From NCBI GenBank assembly GCA_910584725.1, contig CAJUBE010000004.1:162960-175389 (forward strand): a stretch of 12,430 nt of DNA, written 5' to 3'. Positions 1 through 5,802 of the stretch are shown in pieces. The notes under the pieces are model-generated. The model made no database searches. It saw only the letters and a list, made by a program, of their open reading frames with translations, and was not told the DNA's origin. Position 1 is the first letter of the stretch. Each line of letters starts with the position of its first letter. This DNA comes from an uncultured Lachnospiraceae bacterium. GTDB taxonomy: Bacteria; Bacillota; Clostridia; Lachnospirales; Lachnospiraceae. Made by a program: the position numbers and the translations under genes.

Positions 1-486
1 GGTCCTGTTCTATCTTCTCCTCGTAACTGCGTTTATCCGCTTCATATTCTTTGCGATCCTGTTCTATCTTCTCCTCGTAACTGCGTTTATCCGCTTCATA
101 TTCTTTGCGGTCCTGTTCTATCTTCTCCTCGTAACTGCGTTTATCCGCTTCATATTCTTTGCGATCCTGTTCTATCTTCTCCTCGTAACTGCGTTTATCC
201 GCTTCATATTCTTTGCGGTCCTGTTCTATCTTCTCCTCGTAACTGCGTATGTCCGCCTCGTGCTCCTTCCGGTCCTCCTCTATTTTCTTCTCATAGCTGC
301 GTATGTCCGCCTCATGCTCCTTCCTGTTTTCTTCTATCTTACGCTCGTAATTTCGTATGTCCGCCTCGTGCTCCTTCCGGTCCTCCTCTATTTTCTTCTC
401 ATAGCTGCGTATGTCCGCCTCGTGCTCCTTCCGATCCTCCTCTATCTTCCTCTCATAATTGCGCAAATCCTGATAATATTCCTCCC
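1..486 (-). repeat. Tandem 54-bp coding repeats (nine visible units)
   Basis: Units begin at 1, 55, 109, 163, 217, 271, 325, 379 and 433, all exactly 54 bp, so the frame is kept. Each encodes 18 residues, such as RKEYEADKRSYEEKIEQD. Units 1 and 3 are identical, units 2 and 4 are identical, and the two types differ by one silent base (GAC/GAT), giving a 108-bp higher-order period (1-108 equals 109-216). Unit 5 is a hybrid of the outer and inner unit types. Units 6 and 8 differ at one base. Unit 9 is degenerate. The array continues past the window edge. Confidence 0.95.
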
Positions 487-580
487 TGTCAAGACACCGC
501 TTACGGATCTCCTCATCGGCACTCATCCGAAATATCGTCTGCGCCGCCTCCTTTAAATATTCATTCTTTGATGCGATCAT
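1..580 (-). other. Possible nested in-frame product of the Rpn gene (intragenic start)
   Basis: Inside the Rpn gene, GGAGG at 589-593 (minus strand) stands exactly 8 nt upstream of an in-frame ATG at 578-580, residue 215 (MIASKNEYL). A second ATG at 584-586 is only 2 nt from the same site. Translation from 580 would give the linker helices plus the whole repeat tail without the nuclease domain. In E. coli, Rpn genes have been shown to make a small C-terminal protein from an internal start that inhibits the full-length toxin. The site seen here fits that arrangement, but its use is inference; GGAGG can also arise by chance from Glu-Glu codons. Confidence 0.35.
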
Positions 581-1222
581 TTTCATTTCCTCCCATGTGG
601 CAGCCTTAAAAAGACATGCCCAGTCGTCAATATGATACCGCTTGTCTTCGTCTGTAGCAAGATCAATACGGGATAAGTTCACCACATACAAAGTAAGATT
701 ATCGCTGTACTTCTGATGGTTTTTCACGTTGATCAGCTTGTAGGACGCGTAGAACTCAGGATATTCATCAAAAAGCGTATAATCCAAAAATCCGATATGT
801 ATAGCCGGTCTTGCCTCCCAGTAATCCTGTCCGCGGTTAAGCTGGTCATACGAGCGGCATAAATACATAACCGAACGTTTTTCCCAGTTTAATTTATTCG
901 TTATCTGCATTTCCAGATTGATCAGCACGGAATTGTTCATTACCACATTGATATCCAGACGAAATTCTTTATCCTTTACAGCCTCCCCTAAGATAATGGG
1001 GTTGGTGATCTCAACCGCCTTTACCTCCGCTTCTGCAAGGTGAAGCAGGGAGCAGATTAATCCCCGCAGCGCTTTGTTATTCGACTGCAATACTGCGCGG
1101 AACATATAGTCGTTTGTCATATTATAGAGGATATCTCCACTGGCATTCTGAAAGGCTGTGCCAAGGGATAATGCGGCTGTTGGTGAAAATTTTGTCTGAT
1201 CGTTCGTTTCGTTTTTCTTCAT
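1..1222 (-). CDS. Rpn-family recombination-promoting nuclease / putative transposase, C-terminally truncated by the window edge
   Basis: The gene starts at 1222 with an ATG preceded by an AGGAAAG ribosome site and runs off the left edge; 407 codons are visible. The N-terminal 210 residues resemble the Rpn / PD-(D/E)XK transposase-like family: a DYMFRAVL segment near residues 38-45, then D90 (FRLDI) and E104/Q106 (NLEMQ), matching the D...ExQ nuclease core, and a long conserved region through about residue 212. From about residue 246 the protein becomes nine or more 18-residue repeats rich in Glu, Lys, Arg and Asp, predicted to be continuous charged helix or coiled coil. Family knowledge: Rpn proteins are DNA endonucleases linked to RecA-independent recombination and, in E. 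coli, to phage defence, with variable C-terminal tails. Role here is inferred from the family only. Base composition is more AT-rich than the neighbouring GH3 gene, which suits an accessory gene. The true C-terminus is unseen. Confidence 0.85.
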   Translation of the reverse strand, partial: MKKNETNDQTKFSPTAALSLGTAFQNASGDILYNMTNDYMFRAVLQSNNKALRGLICSLLHLAEAEVKAVEITNPIILGEAVKDKEFRLDINVVMNNSVLINLEMQITNKLNWEKRSVMYLCRSYDQLNRGQDYWEARPAIHIGFLDYTLFDEYPEFYASYKLINVKNHQKYSDNLTLYVVNLSRIDLATDEDKRYHIDDWACLFKAATWEEMKMIASKNEYLKEAAQTIFRMSADEEIRKRCLDREEYYQDLRNYERKIEEDRKEHEADIRSYEKKIEEDRKEHEADIRNYERKIEENRKEHEADIRSYEKKIEEDRKEHEADIRSYEEKIEQDRKEYEADKRSYEEKIEQDRKEYEADKRSYEEKIEQDRKEYEADKRSYEEKIEQDRKEYEADKRSYEEKIEQD

Positions 1223-1407
1223 AGATGTGCTTTCCTTTCTTGGACAAAAGTGACGGAGCAATGCTCCAAAGAAACAGTTACAGGCTGGGATCCTCAGCCC
1301 TGACTTCTTGTATAACTCAGATATAACACAGGCGGATTGGAAATGCAACCGATTCGGCAAGTTTGCCCTGTAGAAAAGTTGTAAACGTTATTTCGATAAT
1401 TAGACAT
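1223..1407. other. Intergenic stretch upstream of the Rpn gene with two hairpins
   Basis: Apart from the candidate promoter, this stretch holds a tight inverted repeat GGAGC-AAT-GCTCC (1255-1267) and an imperfect hairpin around GGCTG/CAGCC (1283-1299) whose outer flanks AGTTA/TAACT can also pair (1276-1317). Neither is followed by a T-run, so they are not terminators. They would lie in the Rpn mRNA leader. No gene is seen. Confidence 0.4.
1320..1348 (-). promoter_or_regulatory. Candidate sigma-A promoter for the Rpn gene
   Basis: On the minus strand TTGCAT (1343-1348) and TATATC (1320-1325) are separated by exactly 17 bp, about 100 bp upstream of the Rpn start. Both boxes are imperfect, so this is a candidate only. 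Confidence 0.35.
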
Positions 1408-1454
1408 AAAAAAACAAGATATAGCGGATGAGAAGAAAATCCCGTCCGCTATAT
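1408..1454 (-). terminator. Rho-independent terminator of the GH3 gene
   Basis: A perfect 10-bp inverted repeat ATATAGCGGA (1419-1428) / TCCGCTATAT (1445-1454) with a 16-nt loop is followed on the minus strand by CTTG and seven T (complement of 1408-1414). It lies 80 bp downstream of the GH3 stop codon and separates that gene from the Rpn gene. Confidence 0.8.
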
Positions 1455-1533
1455 ACAAGATATGGTATTGTGCACTTTTCACTTGATCATATGCATTTCC
1501 ATTTGATCACTGTGCCGCTGCCGGCTGCCAAAA

Positions 1534-3645
1534 TTATTCTTTCACGCATGGCACTTCCACACATTTCTTCCCGGTAAGCGCAGCCGTGCGGCTGTCAGGC
1601 TGCCCGGTACCCACATAGAGCGCATAGCTGCCGCCGCCCTTGACAAAGGCGCCGTCCTCGTTTACCGCCAGAAAAGCATTGCCGGAAACGGTCATATCCA
1701 TCTCTGCACTCTCTCCCGCTTTCAGAAAGACTCTCGCAAATGCGCAGAGACTGTGATTCGGCACAGCGAAGGGTGACTTCAGATCTTTCACGTAAATCTG
1801 GACCACGTCGCCCGTCGCGGCAGTTCCCGCATTTTTCACCGTCACATGCACGGTCGTATCCCCTGTCTTCTCATCCGTAGAGACGATTTCCGCCTTTTCC
1901 ACCTGCACGTCGCCATAGGTCAGCCCGTACCCGAAGGGATAGAGCGCCTCCTGCTCCATATAGCGGTAGGTTCTCCCCTTCATGGTGTAATCCTCAAAGG
2001 CCGGCAGTTCCTCCAGCGTGCGGTAAAAGGTCACGGGCAGTTTGCCGGACGGAGAACAGTCCCCGAACAGAATGTCCGCCACCGCCTTTCCGCCCCTCGC
2101 GCCGGGATACCAGAGCTGCAGAACAGCAGCAGCCTTCTCCTGCGCTTCGGAGAGGTCGATTGCGCTTCCCGCCATCAGGCACACGACCACGGGCTTACCT
2201 ACGGCGAACACCGCCTCCATCAGCTTTCTCTGCGGCTCGGGCAGAAGCAGGTCGTTCTTATCGCCGGACGCATAACTGTTGCCCGTATCGCCCTCTTCCC
2301 CCTCCAGCGTCTCGTTCAGTCCCACGCAGAGCACCACCACATCGCTGTGTTTCGCCACGATCACCGCCTCGGCGACGCGGTCGTTCTCCCACGCCAAATT
2401 CTCCACGCGGTCTTTAAATAAATGAGAGCCCTCTGAGTATAAAACTCTTCCATTATGTCCGGCTTTATCCTGTATTCCCTCTAAAACCGTAATGTATCGG
2501 GACGAAGTTCCGTGATAATTCCCGACCAACGCCTCCCTGCTGTCGGCATTCGGTCCGATCACACCGATGGTCTTTCCCGCCGAAGCATTGAGCGGAAGAA
2601 CGCCGTCATTTTTCAGGAGCACCACCGACTCTCTGGTGAGCTGCTGCGCCACCTCCAGATGCGCCTCGCACTCCACCTTTTCATAAGGAATGTGGTCGTA
2701 CTCACTCCCGTCAAACAACCCTAGCAGGTATCTCGTGGTGAACGCGCGCACCGCCGCCTCCGTGATCTCCTCCTCCGTCACCAGCCCCTGTTCCAAGGCT
2801 TTTAACAGATAGAGATAGGTCACACCGCAGTTGATGTCGCAGCCGCACTTTAACGCCAGCGCCGCCGACTCCTCCATGGTGTGCGTCACCATATGTCTCT
2901 CGTGAAAGTCCTTGATCGCCCAGCAGTCTGACACGTAATGCCCCTCAAACTTCCATTCGTCACGGAGAATGTCCTGCATCAGCGTCTTGCTGCCGCAGCA
3001 CGGTTCCCCGTTGGTCCGGTTGTAGGCGCCCATCACAGCTTCCACCCCTGCCTCCTGCACGCAAGCCTTAAAGGCGGGCAGATAAGTCTCCGCCATATCC
3101 TTCTTTGTGGCGACGGCGTTGAACTCGTGACGCACCGCCTCGGGTCCCGAATGCACCGCGAAGTGCTTGGCGCACGCTGCCGATTTCAACACATCCTTGT
3201 CGTCGCCCTGCAGTCCCTCCACATAAGCCACGCCCAGTCTGGAAGTCAGGTAAGGGTCCTCCCCGTATGTCTCCTGTCCCCTGCCCCATCTGGGATCCCT
3301 GAATATATTCACATTGGGCGACCAGAACGTCAGCCCTTTATAGATGTCTCTGTCGTTTTCCGCCGAGTACGCATTGTATTTCGCCCTGCCCTCTGTTGAA
3401 GCCACGTCCCCGGCACTATGTATCAATTCCGTGTCAAAGGTCGCCGCCATGCCGATCGCCTGAGGAAAGCTGGTCGCCACACCCGCCCTCGCCACGCCGT
3501 GCAGCGCCTCGCCCCACCAGTTGTATGCCGGTACGCCGAGTCTCTCGATCGCCGGCGCGTCATAGCGGAGCTGGGAAGCCCTCTCCTCCACAGTCATCTG
3601 CCCCACCAATTCCTCTGCCTTGCGTCTTGCCTGTTCTCTCGTCAT
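1534..3645 (-). CDS. Glycoside hydrolase family 3, beta-xylosidase / alpha-arabinosidase-like
   Basis: A 703-residue enzyme without a signal peptide, so probably cytoplasmic, hydrolysing non-reducing ends of imported oligosaccharides. The GH3 N-terminal barrel carries YNWWGEALHGVA (41-52), FRDPRWGRGQETYGEDP (115-131), KHF (160-162) and the nucleophile motif VSDCWAI with D240. The WW-E-ALHGV and SDCxAI signatures are those of the xylosidase-type (Xyl3A/Bxl) branch rather than typical beta-glucosidases. The second domain starts near residue 340; the cluster LEGEEGD (447-453) probably holds the acid/base glutamate. A fibronectin-III-like domain occupies about 590-690. The full length is normal for this branch. 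The start has AAAGGA about 12 nt upstream. It is divergent from the AraC gene and lies downstream of the transporter on the same strand, which suggests a joint role. The exact sugar cannot be fixed from sequence: xylo-oligosaccharide is the best guess, arabino- or gluco-oligosaccharide possible. Confidence 0.93.
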   Translation of the reverse strand: MTREQARRKAEELVGQMTVEERASQLRYDAPAIERLGVPAYNWWGEALHGVARAGVATSFPQAIGMAATFDTELIHSAGDVASTEGRAKYNAYSAENDRDIYKGLTFWSPNVNIFRDPRWGRGQETYGEDPYLTSRLGVAYVEGLQGDDKDVLKSAACAKHFAVHSGPEAVRHEFNAVATKKDMAETYLPAFKACVQEAGVEAVMGAYNRTNGEPCCGSKTLMQDILRDEWKFEGHYVSDCWAIKDFHERHMVTHTMEESAALALKCGCDINCGVTYLYLLKALEQGLVTEEEITEAAVRAFTTRYLLGLFDGSEYDHIPYEKVECEAHLEVAQQLTRESVVLLKNDGVLPLNASAGKTIGVIGPNADSREALVGNYHGTSSRYITVLEGIQDKAGHNGRVLYSEGSHLFKDRVENLAWENDRVAEAVIVAKHSDVVVLCVGLNETLEGEEGDTGNSYASGDKNDLLLPEPQRKLMEAVFAVGKPVVVCLMAGSAIDLSEAQEKAAAVLQLWYPGARGGKAVADILFGDCSPSGKLPVTFYRTLEELPAFEDYTMKGRTYRYMEQEALYPFGYGLTYGDVQVEKAEIVSTDEKTGDTTVHVTVKNAGTAATGDVVQIYVKDLKSPFAVPNHSLCAFARVFLKAGESAEMDMTVSGNAFLAVNEDGAFVKGGGSYALYVGTGQPDSRTAALTGKKCVEVPCVKE

Positions 3646-3665
3646 ATGCTATTTTCATCCTTTCC

Positions 3666-3682
3666 GCCCGGTTTTCCCGGGC
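3666..3682 (-). other. GC-rich hairpin just upstream of the GH3 ribosome site
   Basis: GCCCGG (3666-3671) and CCGGGC (3677-3682) form a 6-bp perfect stem with a 5-nt loop, only a base or two before the GGAAAGGA region of the GH3 mRNA on the minus strand. It lacks a T-run, so it is not a terminator; it could limit translation or mark a processed 5' end. Confidence 0.4.
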
Positions 3683-3710
3683 TCTGGCTCCTCTGAAAGA
3701 AATCGCCCGG

Positions 3711-3739
3711 TTGCGACTTTTTCCCCTATGGAGTATAAT
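3711..3739 (+). promoter_or_regulatory. Sigma-A promoter for the AraC regulator gene
   Basis: TTGCGA (3711-3716) and a perfect TATAAT (3734-3739) are spaced by 17 bp. Transcription would start near 3746, giving a leader of about 260 nt before the AraC start at 4006, and this leader includes the whole inserted element. The left copy of the duplicated target (3736-3743) overlaps the last four bases of the -10 box, so the insertion kept the box intact. Confidence 0.6.
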
Positions 3740-3743
3740 AGAC

Positions 3744-3896
3744 GTTACAATTCACACCACGCCAGATTTTGCATCAATTTACGTTAATTCAGTGTGAATT
3801 GCAACAATTGATGCACACAAAATGCCATAAAGCAGGCATTTTGGCGCTGGCTCCGACGCCATGCAGCAAGTGCATGGCGCGGGTGTGAAAAGTAAC
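3744..3896. mobile_element. 153-bp non-autonomous MITE-like element in the AraC leader
   Basis: The ends are GTTACAATTCACACC (3744-3758) and, reversed, GTTACTTTTCACACC (from 3896 to 3882): 13 of 15 positions match, and CGCCA matches again after a one-base gap. A perfect 8-bp duplication flanks it. No transposase is encoded. Inside are perfect hairpins TGCATCAATT/AATTGATGCA (3770-3779, 3806-3815), AAAATGCC/GGCATTTT (3819-3826, 3835-3842) and CGCCATGC/GCATGGCG (3857-3864, 3872-3879), so with the ends paired the RNA would fold as a stem closing three arms. A third, inverted copy of the terminal motif lies at 3792-3805. Several IS families make 8-bp duplications (for example IS66, IS256, IS6), but the ends do not let me assign one. 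A dispersed multicopy family is expected but cannot be shown here. Confidence 0.75.
3819..3842. terminator. Weak bidirectional terminator-like hairpin within the inserted element
   Basis: AAAATGCC and GGCATTTT form an 8-bp stem with an 8-nt loop. Because the stem begins with A4 and ends with T4, it would have a short U-tract in either direction. The stem is GC-poor and the T-tract short, so any termination would be partial; it would reduce AraC transcription from the promoter at 3711-3739. Confidence 0.3.
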
Positions 3897-3904
3897 TAAT
3901 AGAC

Positions 3905-4005
3905 ACAAGCCAGACGGCTTGCGTCCGGCATCGCCAAGCTTTACCGCTTGTGAGATATGACGCAATCATACCACATCAATCCTATGAATAACAGGAGTAA
4001 ATCAA
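3905..4005 (+). other. Native AraC leader with competing hairpins
   Basis: After the insertion, several mutually exclusive stems share sequence: CAAGCC/GGCTTG (3906-3911, 3916-3921), GCCAGACG/CGTCCGGC with one mismatch (3909-3916, 3922-3929), CAAGC/GCTTG (3935-3939, 3946-3950) and a long-range CACAAGC/GCTTGTG (3904-3910, 3946-3952). This resembles a switchable leader, but no known riboswitch class is recognised and there is no T-run. AGGAG (3993-3997), 8 nt before the start, fixes GTG 4006 as the start codon. Confidence 0.4.
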
Positions 4006-4941
4006 GTGAAATATGAAAAACTTTACCCCCCCCCCTCAATTACGAGCAGTCTGAACCAGACTTCAAAAGAACGGTCGGTAAGCGGTTCAAGGGAGTATGT
4101 TGACTATATCGCCGAATCTCATCTGCGCATCTGGTACAATACCCAGACCGAAGGCTATGCGAATCATTACCACAATGCCATGGAAATCATTGTCTGCGCA
4201 GAAAATCAATATGTTATTACGACTAACAGCAGCACTTACACGCTGGATCCGGGGGATATTCTGATCATCCCCCCTTATATGCTGCATGAACTCTACAGCA
4301 AGCCTTCCGGCTCGCGGTTTATCTATCTCATAGATATTGACATGCTGCGCTGTTTTCAGGATTACAAGGCGCTGAACCCGGCTTTTATCGATCCTTATCT
4401 GTGTACGGACGCCTCGCGCCCCGAAATATACCGAAAAGTTTACGATGCGCTGATGCAGATGGCTAACATTTATTTCTCCCATCAGGTTTTCTGGGAAATA
4501 TCCATCTACTCCGTGCTGTTGGAACTTTTTGCAACGATAGGTATCAACCACTATCTCCAGAACACGGATAAAAGTATCGAGAACACCGCCGACAAACAGT
4601 CGGAAAACTATATGCTGTTCTCCAACCTGCTCAATTTCATCGACACCCACTACGCGGACGATCTGACACTGGAGCAGGCGGCGGAATATATCGGCTTTTC
4701 CAAATACCATTTTACCCGTCTGTTCAAGCAGCACACCAACACGACGTTTCACAACTATCTGTGCTACAAACGGATTCAGGCGGCGCAGTCATTGCTCACC
4801 GAGGACAAGAACCGTCCCATTACGGAAATCGCTTTTAGCAGCGGCTTTAACAACCTGACTACGTTCAACCGGTGTTTCAGCAAATACACAAGCTGTTCCC
4901 CCACGGAATACCGCAACAAACTGCGCCACGAAGAAGTCTGA
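4006..4941 (+). CDS. AraC-family transcriptional regulator with N-terminal cupin sensor domain
   Basis: A 311-residue regulator starting at GTG, supported by AGGAG 8 nt upstream. The N-terminal part is an AraC-type cupin: HYHNAMEIIVC (54-64), then DPGDILIIPPYMLHEL (81-96), the usual ligand-binding jelly roll. The C-terminal 100 residues carry two helix-turn-helix units: LTLEQAAEYIGFSKYHFTRLF (220-240) and ITEIAFSSGFNNLTTFNRCF (272-291), ending with the family signature SPTEYRNKLR. It probably senses the sugar or a derivative in the cytoplasm and activates the flanking transporter and GH3 genes; this is inferred from position. It is divergent from GH3 and convergent with the permease gene, 18 bp away. 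Ten consecutive C at codons 7-10 make its frame prone to slippage, and the leader carries a MITE-like insertion. There is no in-frame ATG before the cupin domain to bypass a frameshift. Confidence 0.93.
   Translation: MKYEKLYPPPSITSSLNQTSKERSVSGSREYVDYIAESHLRIWYNTQTEGYANHYHNAMEIIVCAENQYVITTNSSTYTLDPGDILIIPPYMLHELYSKPSGSRFIYLIDIDMLRCFQDYKALNPAFIDPYLCTDASRPEIYRKVYDALMQMANIYFSHQVFWEISIYSVLLELFATIGINHYLQNTDKSIENTADKQSENYMLFSNLLNFIDTHYADDLTLEQAAEYIGFSKYHFTRLFKQHTNTTFHNYLCYKRIQAAQSLLTEDKNRPITEIAFSSGFNNLTTFNRCFSKYTSCSPTEYRNKLRHEEV
4026..4035 (+). repeat. C10 homopolymer in the 5' coding region of the AraC gene
   Basis: Ten C in a row span the last base of codon 7 (TAC) and codons 8-10 (Pro-Pro-Pro). 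With C11 the frame hits TGA after about 22 further codons; with C9 it hits TGA six codons after the tract. Only lengths differing by multiples of three keep the regulator open. The present length is the in-frame state. Confidence 0.9.
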
Positions 4942-4959
4942 ATCTCTGAATATACTTTA

Positions 4960-5802
4960 TTAACCTTTTACGCCGCCCAGCGCCACGCCGGCTATGATAT
5001 ACTTGGACAGAAGCAGGTATACTATGATAAGCGGCAGTACCGTCAGTGTCAGTCCCATGTAGACTGAGCCGTACTCTGTCTTATAGATATCGCCCTTCAG
5101 GAGACTCACCATGATAGGCATGGTATATTTCTTCTGGTCCGTCAGCAGTACGAGCGGTGTAAACAGGTTGTTCCAGCTTGCCACGAAACTGAAGATCGCC
5201 TGCGTCGCGATTGCCGGTTTCATAATCGGCAGCACAATCCGGTTAAAAATCATGAACTCTTTCGCGCCGTCGATTCTCGCCGCCTGCACCATCTCCATGG
5301 AGAGCGTCGGCTGCAAGTACTGTCTCATAAAGAACACCATCGTCGGCGAAGCGATTGCCGGCAGAATCAGCATGGACAGCCTGTTCGTCATATGAATCTT
5401 ATAAACCATCTGATAGAAACCGATCATCGTCACCTGTGCCGGAATCATCATCACTACCATGATAAAACTGAAAAACGCATTTCTGAGCTTCCAGTTGTAA
5501 GCCACCTGCGCGTATGCGGTCAGAGAGGAAAAATAGATCGCCAGCGCGGTCGCTCCTATGGAAATGAGCAGCGAGTTCATAAAACCAATCGCCGGATTAA
5601 AACTCTTGCCAAGCAGGATCTTTATATTATTCATCATATACGATGAAGGAATAAGCGAGATTGCGTGCTGCTGGATCTCCGTCGTGGATCTGGTCGCGTT
5701 CACGATCATGATCCAGAACGGCAGAACACTTAGAATTGCCAGAAAGATACATACAACATATATTACAATCTTCATCACACGATTTTTTTTATTATTTAAC
5801 AT
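4960..5802 (-). CDS. Sugar ABC transporter permease, MalG-type (CUT1 family)
   Basis: A 280-residue inner membrane permease with about six hydrophobic segments: the first at 10-32, others near 75-95, 108-130, 140-160, 198-218 and 250-272. The EAA loop that docks the ATPase is at about 170-191 (MVQAARIDGAKEFMIFNRIV), with the conserved D-G-A. The C-terminus ends in GVALGGVKG, typical of MalG-like permeases. It pairs with the upstream permease to form the channel. Its ATG overlaps the stop region of that gene by 7 bp, and AAGGAG lies 8 nt upstream inside the preceding gene, so the two are translationally coupled. No ATPase gene follows; CUT1 systems in Firmicutes often share an MsmX/MsmK ATPase encoded elsewhere. 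The stop is 18 bp from the AraC stop on the other strand and no terminator is visible. Confidence 0.93.
   Translation of the reverse strand: MLNNKKNRVMKIVIYVVCIFLAILSVLPFWIMIVNATRSTTEIQQHAISLIPSSYMMNNIKILLGKSFNPAIGFMNSLLISIGATALAIYFSSLTAYAQVAYNWKLRNAFFSFIMVVMMIPAQVTMIGFYQMVYKIHMTNRLSMLILPAIASPTMVFFMRQYLQPTLSMEMVQAARIDGAKEFMIFNRIVLPIMKPAIATQAIFSFVASWNNLFTPLVLLTDQKKYTMPIMVSLLKGDIYKTEYGSVYMGLTLTVLPLIIVYLLLSKYIIAGVALGGVKG

Larger units (their letters stand above)
3736..3904. repeat. 8-bp target-site duplication flanking the MITE-like element
   Basis: TAATAGAC occurs at 3736-3743 and again at 3897-3904, each directly abutting an end of the terminal inverted repeats. The match stops at exactly eight bases on both sides, as expected for a duplication made by a transposase. 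Removing the element and one copy restores a simple promoter-to-leader sequence. Confidence 0.8.

Noticed and set aside
1..486. CRISPR-like array
   Set aside because: The units are contiguous with no unique spacers, keep an open frame, and the repeat is 54 bp and coding.
260..556. Plus-strand open frame of 98 codons, very hydrophobic, resembling repeated membrane segments
   Set aside because: It is the antisense of the charged 18-residue repeats of the Rpn gene; Glu/Lys codons read backwards give Leu/Phe/Ile. There is no ribosome site or independent support.
1483..1509. Repeated TTGATCA downstream of the GH3 gene (1483-1489 and 1503-1509)
   Set aside because: The repeat is short and partly palindromic, lies between a stop codon and a terminator, and has no evident role.
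1846..3399. Several plus-strand frames opposite the GH3 gene
   Set aside because: They are shadows of a complete, motif-rich GH3 gene on the minus strand and show no family features.
3861..3899. Possible 12-codon leader peptide within the inserted element
   Set aside because: No ribosome site precedes the ATG and the codons show no regulatory run; it overlaps a perfect hairpin.
3784..3969. Minus-strand frame of 61 codons across the AraC leader
   Set aside because: It spans the MITE-like element and its right border, lacks a ribosome site, and is explained by the inverted repeats.
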